Assembly: GCF_030694375.1 (NCBI RefSeq)
Contig: NZ_JAUXYL010000041.1
Coordinates: 1-64,000 of the forward strand
DNA from: Algoriphagus sp.
GTDB lineage: Bacteria > Bacteroidota > Bacteroidia > Cytophagales > Cyclobacteriaceae
DNA: 64,000 nt
Reading direction: 5' to 3'
Both the position numbers and the translations under genes were made by a program. Positions 60,239-64,000 of this stretch are shown here, in pieces. The notes under the pieces were generated by a model. That model did no database searches. It was not told the origin of the DNA and was given only the letters and a program-made list of their open reading frames with translations. Within the stretch, counting starts at the first letter, position 1. Each line of letters begins with the position of its first letter.

Positions 60239-60940
60239 TTACTGATCGGAGGATTTTGTGACTAAATACCGAAGGAATTTTTCAGGACTTTGTTTAAAAT
60301 TCAAGCCTTCAGCCCGAAGTTCTTTTTTGGTGTCCTTTGGATTTAGCCCGATAATTTCAATTGCTTGGTTCCTGGAACTGACCGGGAAAAATTCCCCGTT
60401 TTTCCATAGAAAAAAATCAGTCTTTTCTACGAAAAGGGCGTCGAATTGAGACATTTCACGAAGGGCTTTGGTGGTCTTATAGCGCTTTGCAAGTGCTTTG
60501 AACTTGCCCTCACCCAAGATTTCATAGATTCCGTTTTGATTTCGGGAGTATCCTGAGTTTCCGGACAAAAAGCGAAAACTTGACCCGTTTGAAAGGGTAA
60601 ATCCATCAATCTTCTCAGGCTTAATCAGGATTTTCTGATTGAAGATCGGATGAAATGTCACCAATTGATCTAAATAGCTGTCGTAAAGCAAAGGCACTTC
60701 AGGATAGACTATTCCATTGATGCTTAATCTTCCTTTTTCAAATTGTCTGGAAGCAAAATAGGGGTCTCCCTGAATGAGTCTCGAGGCCTCGGCATATTGG
60801 CCTCCTGTGATCAATTCCTGAAAATAGGGCAACTGCTCCCTGTACTCCGTAAGATAAGCCAAATCTCCCCCAACCACCTGAGCAACTCCATTGCTCACAA
60901 AACATATCGTGGTGAAAAGAAAAAATATTATTTTTTGCAT
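60239..60940 (-). CDS. Exported protein of unknown function, first gene of the TonB operon
   Basis: A 233-residue protein with a signal peptide (IIFFLFTTICFVSNGVAQ). The mature part starts with a short helical region (YLTEYREQLPYFQELITGGQYAEASRLIQ) and continues with beta-rich sequence (LLYDSYLDQLVTFHPIFNQKILIKPEKIDGF) that ends in a charged C-terminus (KKELRAEGLNFKQSPEKFLRYL). I do not recognise a family. It starts the operon that continues with the TonB-dependent receptor 8 bases downstream. A periplasmic accessory or sensing role is possible. Confidence 0.6.
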   Translation of the reverse strand: MQKIIFFLFTTICFVSNGVAQVVGGDLAYLTEYREQLPYFQELITGGQYAEASRLIQGDPYFASRQFEKGRLSINGIVYPEVPLLYDSYLDQLVTFHPIFNQKILIKPEKIDGFTLSNGSSFRFLSGNSGYSRNQNGIYEILGEGKFKALAKRYKTTKALREMSQFDALFVEKTDFFLWKNGEFFPVSSRNQAIEIIGLNPKDTKKELRAEGLNFKQSPEKFLRYLVTKSSDQ

Positions 60941-61007
60941 GCCGTAAAATACGATTGAAAATCCTAACCGTTTAGATTAATTCAGAATAAGTATGAACGG
61001 CTATCTG

Positions 61008-61015
61008 TAACTTTG
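61008..61015 (+). promoter_or_regulatory. -7 element of the TIM-barrel gene
   Basis: TAACTTTG, a perfect TAnnTTTG match, 31 bases before the ATG at 61047. The -33 region (TTCAG) is weak. Confidence 0.5.
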
Positions 61016-61046
61016 AAAGGGCAAAAATTACTAAAATTCAACCTCC

Positions 61047-61958
61047 ATGACTACCCGAAGAAACCTGTTAAAAACCTTAGCACTTTCCCCATTGGCTATT
61101 TCTGCTGCTCCTGTCTTTGGACAATCCGCTGAAAAGAAAGAAAGCTCTTTTAAATTCTCCTTAAACACCAGCACGATCCGGGGGCAAAAGCTAAGTTTAC
61201 CACAAATCATCGAACTCGCAGCACGAGCAGGATATGATGGCTTCGAACCCTGGATGATGGAGATTCAAGCGTATTTGGAAACCGGAAAGTCCGTGGCCTC
61301 GCTGAAAAAATTGGCATCTGATGCGGGTATTGAATTTTTTGACTGCATCGGATTCCCGACGTGGATGGCACAGGATGAGGAAAAAAGCAGAACTGGTTTC
61401 ACCCAGATGGAAAAGGAAATGGGCGTCTTGGCGGAATTGGCTTGCCCACGGGTAGCTGCTCCTGCGATAGGTACCGAAGCACCATTGGATTTGCTGAAAG
61501 CCGGTGAGCGCTATAAGAAGCTTCTGGAACTGGGCCGGAAAACCGGAGTTATGCCGCAATTGGAGTTTTGGGGAGCTTTTCCTTCCTTTTTCCACTTGGG
61601 ACAGGCCATGGCTGTGGCGGCGGCGGCGGACGACAAAGACGCCAAGATCCTCGCCGATGTCTATCACCTATTTCGCGGAGGTTCTGGATTTGAAGGAATG
61701 AAAATGCTTGATGGACATGCGATAGACATTTTTCACATGAATGATTTCCCCATCGAAATCCCAAGAACCGAGCAACAAGACAAGGATAGGGTTTTTCCCG
61801 GTGATGGCGGCGCACCAATGAAGGAATTGGCTGACACCCTCAAGTCCAAAGGCAAGCCCATTATCCTCTCATTGGAACTCTTCAATCCGACTTATTACGC
61901 CATGGACGCCGAGTATGTGGTGAAGACTGGTTTGGAGAAGATGAAGCGGTTCTTCTGA
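61047..61958 (+). CDS. Tat-exported sugar phosphate isomerase/epimerase-like TIM barrel
   Basis: A 303-residue protein of the xylose isomerase-like (AP endonuclease 2) superfamily. A Tat-type signal (TTRRNLLKTLALSPLAISAAPVFGQ) is followed by the barrel: FSLNTSTIRGQ (about 36-46), AARAGYDGFEPWM (about 57-69), a Glu in MPQLEFWGAF (about 170-179), Asp/His in ILADVYHLFRGGSG (about 201-214), IFHMNDFP (about 229-236) and the final Glu in IILSLELFNPTYY (about 269-281). These are the expected metal ligands. In Bacteroidota such proteins accompany Gfo/Idh/MocA and DUF1080 genes; here the closest lies 50 kb away. Substrate is unknown. Confidence 0.82.
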   Translation: MTTRRNLLKTLALSPLAISAAPVFGQSAEKKESSFKFSLNTSTIRGQKLSLPQIIELAARAGYDGFEPWMMEIQAYLETGKSVASLKKLASDAGIEFFDCIGFPTWMAQDEEKSRTGFTQMEKEMGVLAELACPRVAAPAIGTEAPLDLLKAGERYKKLLELGRKTGVMPQLEFWGAFPSFFHLGQAMAVAAAADDKDAKILADVYHLFRGGSGFEGMKMLDGHAIDIFHMNDFPIEIPRTEQQDKDRVFPGDGGAPMKELADTLKSKGKPIILSLELFNPTYYAMDAEYVVKTGLEKMKRFF

Positions 61959-61990
61959 GTTGGGAAAGAGGACGATTTAAGGAGGGTAAG

Positions 61991-62024
61991 CCTAAAGAGA
62001 TTAAATCACTTTAGGTTTTACTTT
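61991..62024 (+). terminator. Terminator of the TIM-barrel gene
   Basis: CCTAAAG (61991-61997) pairs with CTTTAGG (62009-62015), followed by TTTTACTTTT. It lies between the converging genes and could serve both directions. Confidence 0.65.
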
Positions 62025-62734
62025 TATTCTTTATCAATTTCAATTACCCAAACCTTTTTGTTGTTATCATATGATAATCTCTTTCTGAAATAGGGTAATA
62101 ATATCATCGCTGAATCTACCGATGGATTTTTGATTTGGATAGTTCGTTTATTATTATCTAAAGTGTATTTGAATCCATAATTTTCTTGGAGATGCTTCGT
62201 GAATGCTTTATAGACAGACATCGAATCAAGTGAACGATTCATTAAATTAATTACAGAATCTGCTTTCTTAGAATTTGAATAAGCGTCATTTGCCAATTGG
62301 TTATATAAACCAACTAGTTTATTATAATCATAAACCAAAGTATCGTATTTGCCCTCACTCACCTTTAATCCCTCCTCTAAATCATTTGAAACATAAAGTG
62401 CCTCTGATAATTGCTCTAATTTTTCATTTAAATCATTTCGTGCCTGCTTCAAGTCTTTCGCCAAAACATCATATTTCACAACCTCCCCATCTCTTTCAAT
62501 ATAATTGTAACTAATCGAATTTGTTACGGAGTCAATATTTAAAGTAAATACTTTATTTAAAATTGAATCTCTCTTTGCCAACTTTTCGATTAAAATATCT
62601 CGTTCGTGTAATTGCTTCTGCAACGTATCTGTATAGTAAGTTAAAACCAAAGAATAAATCGACAATAAAACAATTATCGTTATCGCAAAAATTCGATCTA
62701 TATTAGACGCCAGATTACTTTTTAAGTTTTTCAT
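62024..62734 (-). CDS. Membrane-anchored coiled-coil protein, AT-rich block
   Basis: A 236-residue protein with a short basic N-terminus, one membrane helix (IFAITIIVLLSIYSLVLTYY, about 14-33), and a long region of heptads rich in Leu, Glu, Asp and Lys (about 35-185, for example LKQARNDLNEKLEQLSEAL). The last 50 residues (TLDNNKRTIQIKNPS ... KVWVIEIDKE) look like a small globular end. It overlaps the upstream gene by 20 bases. No family recognised. Together with the 91-residue protein it would form a coiled-coil assembly in the membrane. Confidence 0.65.
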   Translation of the reverse strand: MKNLKSNLASNIDRIFAITIIVLLSIYSLVLTYYTDTLQKQLHERDILIEKLAKRDSILNKVFTLNIDSVTNSISYNYIERDGEVVKYDVLAKDLKQARNDLNEKLEQLSEALYVSNDLEEGLKVSEGKYDTLVYDYNKLVGLYNQLANDAYSNSKKADSVINLMNRSLDSMSVYKAFTKHLQENYGFKYTLDNNKRTIQIKNPSVDSAMILLPYFRKRLSYDNNKKVWVIEIDKE

Positions 62735-62990
62735 TTTCTACTTTAAGTAATTGGTTTTCAGTTTTAAGCTCTAAAATCAAATCATCAAATTCTTTTACCT
62801 TTTCATACAATTTATCATTATGATTTTTATTTGATTCATTCATTTCAATTTTATGAAAAATATCTGCGACCAATTGACCAGTACCAAATCCGAAACCAAA
62901 AATAGTGAGGACCACAACAAAGACCCCAGCATTGGAATTAAAAACCTCCCTCCAATCTTTTCTTTTCTTATTTGAATTACTTTTTGCCAT
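62715..62990 (-). CDS. Small membrane protein with coiled coil, AT-rich block
   Basis: A 91-residue protein: a very basic N-terminus (KSNSNKKRKDWR), a membrane helix (GVFVVVLTIFGFGFGTGQLVADIF, about 23-46), and a C-terminal coiled coil (LYEKVKEFDDLILELKTENQLLKVENEKLKK). It overlaps the downstream gene by 20 bases and starts 7 bases after the stop of the large upstream gene, so the three are one operon. Family unknown. Confidence 0.6.
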   Translation of the reverse strand: MAKSNSNKKRKDWREVFNSNAGVFVVVLTIFGFGFGTGQLVADIFHKIEMNESNKNHNDKLYEKVKEFDDLILELKTENQLLKVENEKLKK

Positions 62991-62996
62991 GGGAAA

Positions 62997-64000
62997 TTAT
63001 TCGAAGTAATCAAATTCCTCCACCAACAATCTGTAAATTTCCCCTTTGACCATTTTGGTCAAGGAAGATATCTCCGCAAACAATTCTCCCAGATCTGTCA
63101 AATTATTATCACTTGCATATTTCTTAATCTGAATTAAACCTGAATTCTTGGTCACAAAGTCGGGAAAATCAAAGTATTTGAAATATGGTTCATCGTGGAG
63201 GCCTACATTTTCCAAGATTCCGCCTTTGCAATATTCATAATTCCAAACACGGTACAATTCCTTGATTTTATCCACCAATTTAATCGCAGCAGGAGGATTA
63301 GAGACGATTTGCTGGTCCAATACTGTGTTCCAAAATGATTCTGAGTTATTTGTAGAGAGTGGATTATCTACAAATACCTCTGGCGCCCCGAGCATAGGAT
63401 TATTAGCCTCAAACTTTGTTACCACGCATCGGTTCTCAGCCAATACAAAAGCAAAACATAAGGAATACCAATAATTAGCCAATTCGGGCTTAATATCAGG
63501 TACCCATATATCAAATTGATTTGCCCATAAAGGATATGTTTCCAAATTTTTTGAAATCGCAAACCACGTCAAAGTTCTTTTTGCAGAAATCAAATCAAAT
63601 GCACAAAATGACCTGTTATCACTTGGGCCGTTAAAACACTTTGACTTATTTTTGTCCTTAAAAACTGAATCTAGTCTAAACCAAATTCTTTGAATCGGCA
63701 TTTGGAAACGAGGATCCTCAAGACGGTATTTAACTCTTACCGGAGTACAATTATCCATGAATCCGATAAATTCGGAGCTTTCAATACCATAAGTTTTTTT
63801 ATTCTCCCGTCTAGGATCAAGCAGAGGTAACCCTCCAAATACTTTCATGGACTCTTTCTCAGTCTTTGTAGGATCTCTTTTAAAATCAAAACTACTTTGA
63901 TTAAGCCAATCTTGAATGGATGTTTTGAGAGCAAGCTTAACATTCTCCTTCCTATCTATTAATTGATTACATTGCTGATCTATTTCTTCAGAAGACGCAG
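62997..64000 (-). CDS. Large unrecognised protein, 5' end outside the window
   Basis: The frame is open through the window edge: the 283 residues from the internal Met at 63848 are preceded in frame by another 50 codons (ending KRDPTKTEKES before that Met) with no stop up to position 64000, so at least 334 residues belong to it and its true start lies beyond. The visible part is soluble, without signal or membrane segments, and contains WFRLDSVFKDKNKSK, VPDIKPELANYWYSLCF and CVVTKFEANNPMLGAP. The residues ANNPMLGAPEVFVDNP and ELYRVWNYEYCKGG look conserved, but I cannot name a family. A defence or modification enzyme is possible given the AT-rich block. Confidence 0.6.
   Translation of the reverse strand, partial: ASSEEIDQQCNQLIDRKENVKLALKTSIQDWLNQSSFDFKRDPTKTEKESMKVFGGLPLLDPRRENKKTYGIESSEFIGFMDNCTPVRVKYRLEDPRFQMPIQRIWFRLDSVFKDKNKSKCFNGPSDNRSFCAFDLISAKRTLTWFAISKNLETYPLWANQFDIWVPDIKPELANYWYSLCFAFVLAENRCVVTKFEANNPMLGAPEVFVDNPLSTNNSESFWNTVLDQQIVSNPPAAIKLVDKIKELYRVWNYEYCKGGILENVGLHDEPYFKYFDFPDFVTKNSGLIQIKKYASDNNLTDLGELFAEISSLTKMVKGEIYRLLVEEFDYFE

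Overview
The window looks like chromosomal DNA of a member of Bacteroidota, most likely Cytophagales (Algoriphagus/Cyclobacteriaceae-like). The support is indirect but consistent: a type IX secretion C-terminal sorting domain, a DUF4835/PorD protein, a TonB-dependent receptor with an STN domain paired with a DUF4249 lipoprotein, DUF1080 and Tat-exported Gfo/Idh/MocA proteins, DUF4221-type propeller lipoproteins, and promoters of the TTG / TAnnTTTG type. No rRNA, tRNA, CRISPR array, classical transposase or prophage is visible.

Layout. 0.2-2.9 kb: a leftward sugar-oxidation cluster (two DUF1080 proteins and a Gfo/Idh/MocA oxidoreductase). 3.0-7.0 kb: BtuF-like binding protein, M42 aminopeptidase, a four-helix-bundle gene enclosed by inverted repeats, and an acyl-CoA carboxylase beta subunit. 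7.1-13.7 kb: rightward genes (Ppx/GppA, Ldh_2 oxidoreductase, a small-protein/nucleotidyltransferase pair, a second Gfo/Idh/MocA protein, a DUF4143 ATPase, a beta-barrel-like protein). 13.7-23.5 kb: propeller lipoprotein, GH5 enzyme, and a three-gene efflux operon with two RND pumps. 23.7-25.7 kb: an AT-rich cassette of a small four-cysteine NVEALA-like peptide, a DUF4221 lipoprotein and a CxxC lipoprotein, with a run of 11 G between putative promoter elements. 25.7-30.7 kb: RlpA-like protein and SbcCD nuclease. 30.7-32.7 kb: a repeat-rich gap and a second DUF4143 ATPase bracketed by direct repeats. 32.9-36.6 kb: quinone/electrophile-type cluster (MhqD-like, MhqO-like, YceI, MarR, alpha/beta hydrolase). 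36.7-47.1 kb: amidohydrolase, then the housekeeping series fabI, recN, porD, coaBC, rpoZ, bamD, a T9SS-sorted protein and an OstA-like protein. 47.2-54.7 kb: tilS, a cNMP-binding protein, mdh, a large periplasmic protein and an MscS channel. 54.7-60.9 kb: a TonB-receptor operon. 61.0-62.0 kb: Tat-exported TIM-barrel protein. 62.0-64.0 kb: an AT-rich block of unrecognised genes, the last running off the window.

How they fit together. Much of the window concerns the cell envelope: outer-membrane assembly (BamD, OstA-like), type IX export, efflux and TonB-dependent import. A second theme is exported glycoside chemistry (DUF1080, Gfo/Idh/MocA, GH5, TIM barrel). The least explained parts are the peptide/propeller/CxxC cassette with its possibly phase-variable promoter, the two DUF4143 ATPases with palindromes directly at their start codons (one inside a repeat-bounded unit), the four-helix-bundle gene inside near-perfect inverted repeats whose sequence recurs in the sbcD leader, and the AT-rich block at the right edge.
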